DNA from: Rostratula benghalensis
Taxonomy: Eukaryota; Chordata; Aves; Charadriiformes; Rostratulidae
Direction of reading: 5' to 3'
DNA length: 64,000 bases
Assembly: GCA_013399305.1 (NCBI GenBank)
Contig: VXAI01000019.1
Span: 2,075,034 to 2,139,033 of the forward strand
Shown: positions 50,201-62,200 of the stretch, piece after piece
How positions within the stretch are numbered: the stretch's first letter is position 1
How the letters are laid out: each line of letters opens with the position of its first letter
Position numbers and translations under genes: made by a program
Notes under the pieces: generated by a model
Databases searched by the model: none
What the model was told of the DNA's origin: nothing
The model's input: the letters and a program-made list of their open reading frames with translations, nothing else

Positions 50201-53200
50201 TAGGTAAGAGGAAAAAAAGTGCATGGCAGTTCCCTGAGGGAATCCTGTGGATGTGCTTTGAAAGGAAATAAAATTGGAAATGGCAGCAGATGATACTGAT
50301 TACATAAATAATTAAACAAATAAATACCTTCGCAGCGCCTTACCTGTGGTTAAATTTGTGACCAAAGGAAACCCAGTCTTTTTCAATTAACACCTAAAAG
50401 GAGAACATCGCCTTCAGTGCCGGGGAGCAGAGCTGAGGCAGGCAGAAGAGTGTAAACAAGCAGTACTGGAAACCCAGTTAATTCTTGGGGTAAGCAGAGA
50501 AGTGATAACCAAGAGTGGTGGAAGCAAGCAGTATTAGAAGCCCAGGTAATTTTTTAGGGTAAGGAGAAAAATAATGCTTCATGGGTGCAGCTGAGATGCC
50601 GGTGTTTCAGCACCCCTTCAATTAGCTCGATTCATCATTTTCTAAAACACAACCCAAAAACCTCTCCAACACCTTTTTCACACGTGACCAGTAACTCGGC
50701 AAGCATTCCTAGGTGCTCTGCCAGTGCTGATCTGCTCGGGAGAGGGACAGGTTTTCCCGTGTAGCTGCTCATGGCAATCTAACACCCAGGGGGTGCACGG
50801 TGCTGGTGCTCCAAGCTCCACCCATCCCCAAAATGAATCCAAACTCTCGCTTGTAGGGAAGCAAGAGAGTTTCTTGGTCAAGCTTAGGTAAAGAAATAAA
50901 CGGGTGCCCAGCTGATCCCCACCTTGGGTAACGTTTCTTATAGAAACTGGGAGGCTGTGACTTGGACAGCTAAAACCTTCCAAGGAGAGAAGAGGGGAAA
51001 AAAAGAAGAGGGGAAGGGAAGGAAAGGGGAAATGTGAGAGGGGAGAGGGAAGGGAGAAGGGAGAAAAAAAGGAGAAAAGAGAAAGGAGAAAAAAGGAAAA
51101 GGGGGGGAAGGAAAAGGAGGGGAAGGAAAAGGGGGGAAAGGGGAAAGTCTGTATATATAAGGAAAGTTTATTTTCCATTAAGACCAAAGATAAATGACGC
51201 TACTAATACTTTATTTACTCTGCCAGAGAACCTGCTTACCATGAATCCCTTCACAGTTCTGTAATACGGATCCAACAGAAGGCTCGCTACAGAGCAGACC
51301 TGGGCTGTCCTATCCCAGCCATCAGAGCAGTGAACAAGCACACTCACACCTTCCTCAGCCACAGCCTAGGACACAGAAAAAGTCAGGATTGCACCAGCAG
51401 GGGGAAAGGCAAACGGTAAGAGAGGAACAGCGAGACAGCACAGTGCAGAGAGTATCAACGAGGGAACTGGGAAACCTTGTTCTGTTGGTTTGTTTTGTTG
51501 TTTTGTTTTGGTTTTTTTTTTTTTCTAATTTGGAGTTCTTGAATGATGCTGAGTGTTACCCTTCTCATTTGAAAAGTCTAAATCTCATCCCACGCCGAGC
51601 ACTGTGGTGGCTGCAGCATCACCGGCAGCTCATGCTCCGCTGCAGGAGAACGTGGGATCCATTCCAACTGAAATGCATCACCACCACCTAAAGCAGACAG
51701 GGTTGATGCTCTGACTCACACACCAGCAGCACAACAGCCACACTTGCAACCTGGCTCAGAATTTATCTTCTCCGTGGTAGGGTCTGGGCAGTGCCTGCTC
51801 CCCTCCCCAGCGCTGTGGTGTTACTGGGGCACACGGTGGCACGAGTCTAAGGGCTCCGTATCTACTAAGCAAGATCGCATCAGGGTCTTTCCTGTAAGTA
51901 ACTGGGGAGAGAGGATCCCGTTTTATACACAAACACATACGTAAGAGATGAACCTAAGTTCTCCAAGGGCTGGTGTTGCATTATTTAGGGAACTTGAGGG
52001 TGGGTTGGTTTTGGTTTTGGTTTTTTTTAAATTCTAAGGGTTTTGGCCTTTGCCATTTCTAAGAAGAACTAAATTTAGAAAGTAAAGAAATAAAATAGGT
52101 TAGGAAAGATCCTGCTTAGGAAAACAAACATTTAAATTAAGTTTGGGCTTAACAGGGAACAAGAAATAATAATAAATTATCTATGTTTATCTCAAGAGAC
52201 AAGTAAATTCTACCAAAATAGAACCCCTATGGGCAGGAGACCAACAGCTGAACTGGGAACAGCGCAAATAAGAACAGGTCAAAAATGCCTGTGTGAGGAG
52301 GCAGGAGAGAAGCAAGCACGTGGACAATGGAGAAATTTGGGGGGGAACACACAGTATTTTAAGGGTAGTCACTGGGGGAAAGTTGGCAAGAGGTAATGTA
52401 AAATGACCTGATCTCTACAAGGGCTGGGGGAAATATTAATGTGAGCCCTTATCCCGCAGCTGTGAGGAACTGGAGTTGCCCGCTGAGCAGGAAGGAGCAA
52501 AGCACGAGAAAGAAGCAGTTACTGGGGAGGGAAACCCATGGAGTGTTACCCACAGTCATAGGTACTAGTTCAGGCAAATAAAATGGCCCGTCAGAAATTG
52601 TGATAGTAATCTCAAAAATAAGAATCGAAACATTAAAAGGCACAGCACAAGGAAGGGGGTAATAAAAAAAATAAAATCAAAACTCCTGTTGGCAGGTGAC
52701 AAATACCTGCACTCCTTTGGGTGGCATTAGGAGAAGTAATTTCTTACCAAAGCCAACAACTGTTTGCTGAATCAGTTCTCAGGTACGAGCAGAGGCTGCT
52801 GGAGAGCTTGGCCACGCTAATACACAGGGCTGGGCTTAGGAGGTGCATTTAGTGGGTTGCTAAATAAATCAGAGTGGGTAACAGTGGCTAATGCTCCTGT
52901 ATTGCAGTCACCACGTGAAGATGTAGTCCTCCAACAGAAACCTTTATCAAAGAGCATGTCCAAAAACCAGTGGAGGAGCCAGGGGAAACGGGGAAAGACA
53001 GAGACAATCACCTCGGGGGGGTAAAGTGAGGACCTCCAGAAAGCTGGCATAACAAGATACAGGGTAGTAGAGGCTTGAGTACGTTTGAATTCTTCAGTGA
53101 AAAGAACACAAACATTTTTTTTAAACCATATTAGCAAAATGCCCACCCGACAGCACCCGAGAACCATCTCTCCTCAGATGCAAAGCATTGCAAGATGGTT

Positions 53201-56200
53201 TTTTTTTTTTTCCAGCTACAACATCACTGAGGATAAGAGAAGTTACCCCAGAAGCAGGGAATTTGGTCCTCACTGCCTGTATCTGGTTAGTCCAGGTTTT
53301 GTTCTCGTTTTGCACACTTTTACCTTTGCAATAAAAATGCCAGCATCCATAATGGCTTTGATGTGCTTCAGCCAGCCCGAATTTTCTAGGCCCCACAGAA
53401 AGTCACTCATTGAAGGCGATTTCAGCTCACAAACTGCAAAATAAGCTACATCTTAAATTTACAGTAATTACAGAGCCTTAAGCTTTCACTGACTGCTCAA
53501 CCTAAGAGTTACCTTTTCAGACCCTCCCCCCTGTACTGCATTCATCTCTTGCAAAGAATGGTTACTTTACAGCCAAACGTCAACGTTGAAAAAAACCCCA
53601 AATATTTAAGAAAGAGGGCAAATTTCACCCAGTATGTTGATACAAGTTAAAAAGAGCAGCTGTCACAAATCCTGTTACAAAGAGTTTTCCAAATACATCT
53701 TTCTGCGCAGCAGAGATTTTCCAAAATTGTGTTGGAGGTGAAGTTTTCAAACCCCTGAGAGAAGACCATGCATATAGAAGTGTATGTATAGCCCAAATAA
53801 GTAAGTATATACATGTGTGCGTATGTATGTGTAACAGTGAGGGCTTGGAAACAGAAAATACATGATTTCTGCTGTCAGACAGGCAGAAGGTGCCACAGCC
53901 TCCTGCTGCCAGCCACATTTGTTGGGCTCCCCCCAAACCCAGCCTTCAGCATCACCACGGATGAGGGGGTTTGAGTTAAAGCAATTCACTCCACGGTTCT
54001 CCATTCCCAAAGGAGACCTCAGCAAGACTTCACTCGTGGTCAGAAAGTGTTCTGAGAGTGAGGTAAAAGCCATAACTCATCAAGGTAAATATTTTCCTGA
54101 GAAGTTTCCAAGCTCCCTGCCACTTTTAAGAAAAAAGATGATAATCTCCCAGTTTTTACAACATTCAGTTTCCCTCTGGTGTCTGGGGTATTAATATTAC
54201 AGAGTTTGTGGCCGTCAGAATTCCATTCAGATACCTCAATCCAGCAGCAAACAAGTCCTCCACAATATTTGGAGCAGTCTGTTTTCAACAGTGAGGTACT
54301 AAATTTCACCCCATAAATGGCCTAGGCGTTTATTTGGGTTCGTGTAGAACCACGCTGTCTTTTAAGGAGAGAGACACGAACCAGTGAAACTCACCTGAGG
54401 AATACAGTGACAAATGTCATCGCTTTTACTCAGCTTAACGTATGGTCTGTGAATTAATGACCTCTTGGTAGGTCTCTTGTCCTCTGGGAATCTTTAAAAG
54501 GCTCGGTTAATTATGGCCAGTGGTGTAATGTTAGCTTCCTTCAATGTAATTGGAATTTAATTTCACGGGCCAAAGGCAGAGTTTCTACCACTTCTGAGCG
54601 TATCTGGCTGCCTTAACTCCATTCAGTTTGGAGGCAAAATAAGTCTCGTGTGTCCCTACAAAGCCGTGCAATCTTTGTACACAGGGCCTCTTTCTCCCAG
54701 ATGGTTATTTTAAAAGTCATTGCTGAAGGATATTTATAAAAATGCATAGATAGCAGCGGTGAAAGCAAACAGCTTTTCAGATGATTAATGCTCCTGTGCA
54801 GATGGAAGCATGACCAATTAGTAGCTGAATTCTGGCTGAAGCTGCTGTCTCTGTTTACAAAAGCCCAAGGTAAGGCTGAAATAGTGCTTTGCTCGTTCCC
54901 ACTACCAAATTTGAGTCAATATTTACTGACCACTTCACTGAGCAAAGTTCAGACTGCCCTAAAGGCATACGCTGCGTATTTCACATGATTTTTGGCTACC
55001 GATCTGGACCTTCATACCGAGTTCAATTATGAACTCAATTAAGAAGCTTTATCCTAAGGGGAAAATTCATCTCAGCAGAAAACACCAAAATCTTGGAGAA
55101 GTAAGACCTGCTGTGTGGGCACAGGAAAATCATAGCAATCCAGTGGTGCTCCTATCCCTGGGAGGGGTGGAAGAACCAGGACACATGGTGGAACCTGCCT
55201 CTACCACCAGCCAAAGTACTCGGATGGGGACACTGGAGCAGTTCCTCCATTTCTGGTGGGATGGCTGGAGGTAGGGGCAGGAAGGAATAAATGCCATGGG
55301 TCAAACCCTTACTGAAGTCCAAGGATCAGAGGGCTGCTCTTACCTCAGCAAGTAATGCTCCTGCTTTGAGGGGAGGAGAAGCTCATATTTGCTGTTTAAA
55401 TACAGAGAGGGACCACATGGGGTCATCACCTCAATGCACAACAGCCGGGGGTCAAGTCTTGGTTGGCCCCTGGATGTCCAGCAAAGCTCGCCCCATCGCA
55501 CGTGCCAACCCCCAGCCCTGGGCAGCCCTTGCATCTTTACTGTGAAAAGTCCTTGTGTAACATTTCCTTCTAATACTAAAAACTATTGCAAGGAGGTTGG
55601 ACTGCAGAATCAAAAATATCACAAGGATCTTCACATACATCTCCCTTTAAATGAAAAAAAATAATATTAAAAATCAATACTATACTATGACAATATGAGG
55701 CAGCAGAGACAAAAGTGTTTGGTTTTTTTTTTTTTTTTCTACTGGAAGGAGATTCCAGCACGTTGAAATGCATTTTACTTTGACTGTACTTTTAGTCCAG
55801 TCAAACCTCAACCTTTTTTGCATATTCTGAAGAAATTCTCCTTAACCTACAAATTTAAGAATTTTAAAAAGCTGGTATATTTTGCCAAAATAACACCATA
55901 GAAGAATAAATACGTGTTAAAGTTAAGATAAATAGAATTGCTAGAATTACAGCCAGTCAAGTCACAAAGCTGAAACCAAACTCTTATCCCCTTCTCAAAT
56001 AAATTATTGACATTGTTATCAGCATAAATTAATTTCTTCAGCTTTTTCCGAAAGAAGCATCATCGAAATGAACACGTTTCCCATATAAGTGCATTTTCCA
56101 ATGGAAAACTGAATAATCTGGTTTTGTTCCCATTTCCTCGGCACTGGAAGTTATTTTTAAAAGTATATTGAAAAATAATCTGCAGTCTCTGATGTGGAAA

Positions 56201-59200
56201 AGATCCTCCAGCCTTCACTTCTAAGCTGGCTACAATTGGCCTCGCGCTCCTGCAATGCATCTGAGTGGTTGGGTCTGGTGTCGAGATCCACCCGGGTGTG
56301 TTTAGGTATTCCTCCATAAAAAATATAAAACCGTATTAAATTTATATTAGTGTTGTCCGTGGTGGCTTTTTTGGTCCTGGAAGTTGGGTAATAAATACCC
56401 CTTCTAAAGGCCACGAGGGAAGCAGACAAAGTGATGCTGCTACAATCGGAAAAAGACAGCAACTGGGCAGCCCCTTCCGGGAGAAGAGCCCTGCTTGTAC
56501 ACTGAAAATCATGAGATTTTAAAAAAATAAAGAAAAAAAGAAACAAAGAAAAAAAAGACGAGTACTTGAAAGGCTCAAGTGCTTGAAATTACACATTTAA
56601 CTTCTCCAATTCCTAATCTTATCAGCCAGGTCAATAAATATGATAATTCAACACGACAAACACCAAACCAATGAAAAAAAGCAGCTGTTCTGAGCAAATG
56701 GCTGATTTAAAAATAAATGCTAAGGCGTTACGGCCCCGCTCCCCCAGACAGCTTGAAGCCTTTGATGCAGTAGAAATTACCTTGTTACACATCAGTTTGG
56801 GCTCAAACTTTTGGCTCAAAAAATAACACACAGCACTAACCCACGCAGCCAGGCCGTTGTTTACTATTTTGACTTTAGTGGTCTTAAGCTGCATAAATGA
56901 AGTGAGAGGTTTATTCACCCAGCGTCTCTCCCAGCCAAACAAGGCTCTGTAGGGAACTAAAAATCCTTCTCTTTTCCTTCCTGAGACCCTTAGACCAAGG
57001 AATAAGTCAAACCAAGCCATGAAGAAAGTGACTGTTCTACTGCTACTACACTTTACTGCTGGTTTTCCTGAGCTGCTCTCATTTGAAAACAGAGCACAGC
57101 TGTGCTGGCATGGAAAACCTAAGTCCCTCTTACACCTGGGATTCACATTTGCATACAGACCATGGGAGGCAGATGAGGAGTAAAAGGGCACAGGTAGAGG
57201 TCCTCAGGTCCAGAGCAGCTAAATCAAGCTGACCCAGGACGGGAGAGGAGGTGTTGATGACACATGGAGTAAATGCTGAGATTCTGTGGAGTGAGTGCTA
57301 TTTGCTGTTTGCTTGTCAAAAGTCAACAAGCTGTTGAGGGTCAAAGATGGCTTAATTTATTCTTACCCTTTTCCCAGAAGGCCTTGAAACAGTAATGTAC
57401 TCAAAATATCACATGGCAGTACAGATGTGCTTGTTTATACACCAATAAATATTTATAAAGCAATTATTGTTGATTTTTATGGGATTATGAAGGTGCTGAA
57501 TGGTTATACCCGTGGACTGTGAGTTTCATTAAGTAAACCTGGGATGACATGCTCTGTCCAGGGCATCAGTAAGTTTCTGTTAAAAATCACAGTCTAAAAT
57601 GCATGGCTTAACTTATTCACCTGTGATTTCATTTCTGCCCTCTACCATCACAGAAGCAGCAGAAGGAAGGTGGGTTGAAGTCAAATGAATTTCGCCACGA
57701 GAGCAGACGACACCTGGATTTCACCCATGGGAGAAGGTGTTTGCACAATTGGGAAATGCCCACAGGTGGACAGGATGCTCCACTGCACGGGTCCCACTAA
57801 GCAGCAGGCATCCAGCACACCAGGGCAAGTTCTCTTTTCATACCCATTCTCACTGCTGCCGCTTTCAGAGCAGTTTATACAACAGAGGGATCAAATCTCT
57901 CCTCCCGTTTTCAAGAAGAAAAAAAATAAATAAAATAAAATAAAAAGAGGGTTACCTTCAAGCATTTTCTGCAGACTGTTTCTCATGACGTGGATGTTCT
58001 CGATGCCTATGAACTGAAACTTGATGTTGGAGTAGTTGTCTTCGTTTTCATACCCCTTCCCCGCCGCCCTGTTTGCCATCGCGTTGAGCTGAAAAACGCA
58101 GGGCAAATGGGATGAAAAATTGGCGGATTCTTCTCAAGACAAAGCTGGTGGTCTACTGCAAAAAATCTGAGTGATTCAAGGCACAAATAGGAAGCATTTA
58201 TCAGCGTGTCAGCACAACGGGGTGGGAGTCGGGGATGTGTTTTACGGGGCACGGGGCTGCTGAGGCTCTGGGCTCTGTTTCACACACTTTGAGTGTTAAC
58301 TTCATTAGTGAGGTGAGAGACAAAACCCCACGGCTCCTCTGCAAGAGCCTAAAGGTTTTAAATCTTTTTCAAAAGGCTAATTCTAATTTTTCAGCAGCGT
58401 TCACTAGCTGAACACACCCAGGAGGTGGCAGTGTCCTATCTGCCACGCCATGCTTTCCTCTCTCACACACACACACTGTAATGTTGCCCAAATTACTGCG
58501 TTTTACTGCTCAAATCAGCCAAAAGTTGCTGCAGCTCCCTTTCTCAAAGCTTGGAATAACCACGAGAGTGTTGGAGTAGTTTTTCCCCATGTTTATAGTA
58601 TCTTGGCTCTAGCTGTGTAAGACTACAAAAGATGTAAATTCACACAATTACCGCAAGTATTTTCATCTGCAATGCAGCCCTACCAAATATTTTGCTGTGC
58701 TTCAGCAAAAAATACATTCAGCTGGAAGCTGGCGTTTTGCCCTTGAATCTGTTACTTGCTTCCTGGCATGGGAAAGTCACGAAAGGCTTTTTTAGCTCGG
58801 TTTTCCCAAACATAAAATTAAGGGTGCTTTATAATGCTTATTTTGCCCCCTTTTGAGATTCCTGGGGGGAAAGAAATCTGCCAAGCCCCTTACACCAAAT
58901 TTTGATTAGAACTGATAGAAGTGAATTAAGCATTTTTACCTTAATACTTTATCTGTTTTATTATCTTTTTTTAAAATTTATTTCTCACTGTCCAATAGAA
59001 AGAAAATCTCCCTTTGCATGAAGTCCCTGCTCTCCTGTGAAAGGCAGGCTGTAAGGCTGGGGAGCCTTTGAACTTCCCAAGAAACACGAAGGCTCCAAGA
59101 GGAACAGAACATCCCACGTGGCAGAACCCCCGCTCCTCCAGGCACAACTATAACAGCTTCTGCTCAGGAAAGATTTAAGAATTAAATGACATGGACAGTG

Positions 59201-62200
59201 CACATCCAGACTGAGGGCACTAAGGAAGCTTTTGGAGAGACCTTCTGAGGCATCAGTTGGCCAAAAAATGACTCATCTTCATCGCAGTGAGAGCCAATGC
59301 TCATGAAATATCAAACCAAAGTGTGCCTTAGGCAGTGCCTGGGGGACAAGAAGCTGTGCAAATAATTCTGTTTCCAGTTTATTTCCCAATATCACAGGCA
59401 GTGCTATTGATTTGCTGCTCCTGTGGTCACTCCTGAAACTCACAATAACATGGTTCAGTACTTGGCTGATGGTATCATGGGGTGGACAAGAACGTGTGCC
59501 TTCCTGATCTCTTCCACCCCAAAATTTAATACTCTTGATATTAAATTTTAGATTGGAACCAAATGCATGCAATTGAGTAGGAGTGATTGTCTGCTGCCAA
59601 CACATCTCCAACTAAGGTGTGCAAGTCTGGCTTTTTTATATCATGTGTCAAAAGAGGTTTCCATGGACCAAATTTGACCTCTTAACTTTCAAAGGAAACA
59701 GCTAAAGACTGAAAGCTTTTAATGCCATTATAATTTCATTTGAGATGCTAAGAAAATAGGTAGGTGAGACTACTTTTCAATCCTTTTATTCTGTCCAGTT
59801 TAATATGTGAAAATAGGGGATTTTTTTTTTCCCATCTTCACACTTTCTAACTCATCTATTCCCATGAGCAGAACCTGACAACAGGAATACCTGGTTACAT
59901 TTGGGGACCATCATTAGGAATTGAAACATGGCATGAATTTAATGACACAACAGAAGGAACCATGTTCTAGGATATCCTATCTGGCTTAGGTTAGGAACCT
60001 AGGCAAAAACCCAGCATTTTTCATTTATTCAAATCTCGTGTAAAACTTCTTTTAACTTGTGTGCAACTCAGGAAGAAGTGCAGGCAAAAAACCCCAAAAA
60101 AGTTATAAACCTTGTCTATCAACCAGCAGTCTGCTGATGTTTTGACTATCAATGAACAGTTAAAAAAAAAAAAAAGACACAGCCTGTGAACAATATGTCC
60201 TTTAAGGACAGAGTCCTCAGTGTGACTTGCTAGAATGATAAAAATTATCTGCTGAACCCTAATCTTTATCTTTTGAAGTAGACATCAGTGTTCTACTATA
60301 AACAATGTGGAGCAGCCTCTCTCTGCAATAGCACAGAGCTTCAGGAAGAGAGATCTGTGCACGGGAGTCTAAGCCCCACAAACCCCCAAACCCCTAAATG
60401 AAAAACATCTAACCCCCAACTGACCTAATTCTTGGTAAAATAAAGGCTACTAGCTGTTTCTGCCACAGAGCCATTTTATCACAGAAATCCTTTATTAAGA
60501 CCATCTGAAATAGCCCTCTTTCAAAGCAAATAAATATAAGGTTAAATTTGCAAGGCTTTCTGACACTCATTTATTTTAAATACTGTCAGTTGCCAAACTT
60601 TGCAGCTGCCACAATATTTACTAACAAGTTTTCCACATCACCTACCAAAATTCCATCTGTTGCTCTTAAAGCAGTTATTGCAGAGCTCTCCAAATTGTGC
60701 CTGTCCTCGCTTAATCTCAGTGAATACGAGGAGACAACCTCTAATGGGAACAGACCTCACTTGCCAGGTTTCCTGGCATCTTCTTTAATGTGGAGGATAA
60801 CTGACTCCTGTCTTGTTATTAAGAGTTATAGAACTAATTTGTTTTACTCCTAAGCAGTAAGTTTTGATTAGCTTCTTCTGTAAACACACAGAGGAAGGAG
60901 ACAATGATGACAGACAGTAGCCTAGGCAAAGCTCTGTATATGGCCATCTTAGTGTATTTAAAAGAAGTGGAAATAAAGCTTTCCTCTGCAGCCAAAGGCT
61001 TTGTTTTGAAGATTATCAAGCAAAGTGAGGGACAGCACATGAATAGCTCTGGGGAACCCTGAATTCCCTGCCTCATCAATATTCATCACCTTTGCAAGGA
61101 AGCAGTTCTGAGGAGAGAAGAGGCAGGTAGTTTTTTAGCTTCATGAAGCACTTGCACCAGACTCAGTAACTTGCCTTTACGTTTGTTAAAGGTTCCCTGA
61201 GGAATGCCAGGAACAGATTGAGCTGATACCCATCACTTCCTATGTGCTCTAGGTTTATATGTGCATCAGGAGCTGCAAAATTAACTGTAACAGCTGTAAC
61301 AAGGCTGTATTTGGCACCTGGGATCACAGGAGCTTTAAAAAAATCAGTCCATTCTTGGAGCACAGAAATAAGTAGGAATCTGTGCATACATCCTCACATC
61401 AAATCTTCTTTCCACACCCTCTCTCCCCCCAAAGAAATTAAATGAAAACAAACAGTTTTCATCTGCTGACTGGCTCCAGGAGAAAACAGTGTTGTTGGAA
61501 ATATGCCGTTGTTCACGTATTAACCAGCCAATTTCACTGTCTCCCCTTGAAGTGCAGGCATTTTCACTGCAGGCAGGAGGTGTCTTGCCACAGTCATTTC
61601 CCAGAAAGGTTTACAGGATGGGTCTTTCCTGTTACTGCCTTGCAAAACATCATTAATAGCCAAATCAGTAAGTCATTAGTAATAAATCACATCAAGGAGC
61701 AAGCCTCAATTAGGTAAGAGTACCAGTATCATCAGCCAGGAAATGCTAAGCTTATAAATATTATCACATACAGAAAACTGTTCAACAAGCAGTTTTTAGG
61801 CAGCCAGGTTCTAAAGCCCATTCTAAACAGTTGCACCAATCCTGTCCTAGTGCTCATCATGATCTACCAGGGATTTAGTGATGATTTGTTCCTTTGGTGT
61901 CTTTTCTTCAGGTGCTTTGGTAGCTTCAGCAGAGAAGCTACTGATAGTGTAAGAAAGAAGATATCCCTGCTCCCACCTCCAGACACTGAAGCCTACCCAG
62001 CTCTCATCACTTGTCTGCTAGCACGCCCAATTTGGACACAAAGTTTTTTTAGCTTCCAGCCTTTTCTAGGCCATTACTGAGTTTCAGGGTTTCTGCACAG
62101 CATTTTTTTTTTTCCTGAAGCTTTTATTTTGGCTAAAGATTTTAGTCAGTCATAGAGATTTGGCATCTGAGATCACTATTTACCATATTTCACATTCTGT

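Larger units (their letters stand above)
48190..50343. other. MTMR7 intron rich in repeats
   Basis: About 2.15 kb holding a (CA)n near 48881, a three-copy 37-bp tandem repeat (49054-49164), two CR1 tails and a 90-N gap. No exon was recognised. Confidence 0.7.

Noticed and set aside
50678..51187. A 169-codon frame with long F/S/P/L runs
   Set aside because: It is the translation of the purine-pyrimidine tract, which lacks stops because of composition.
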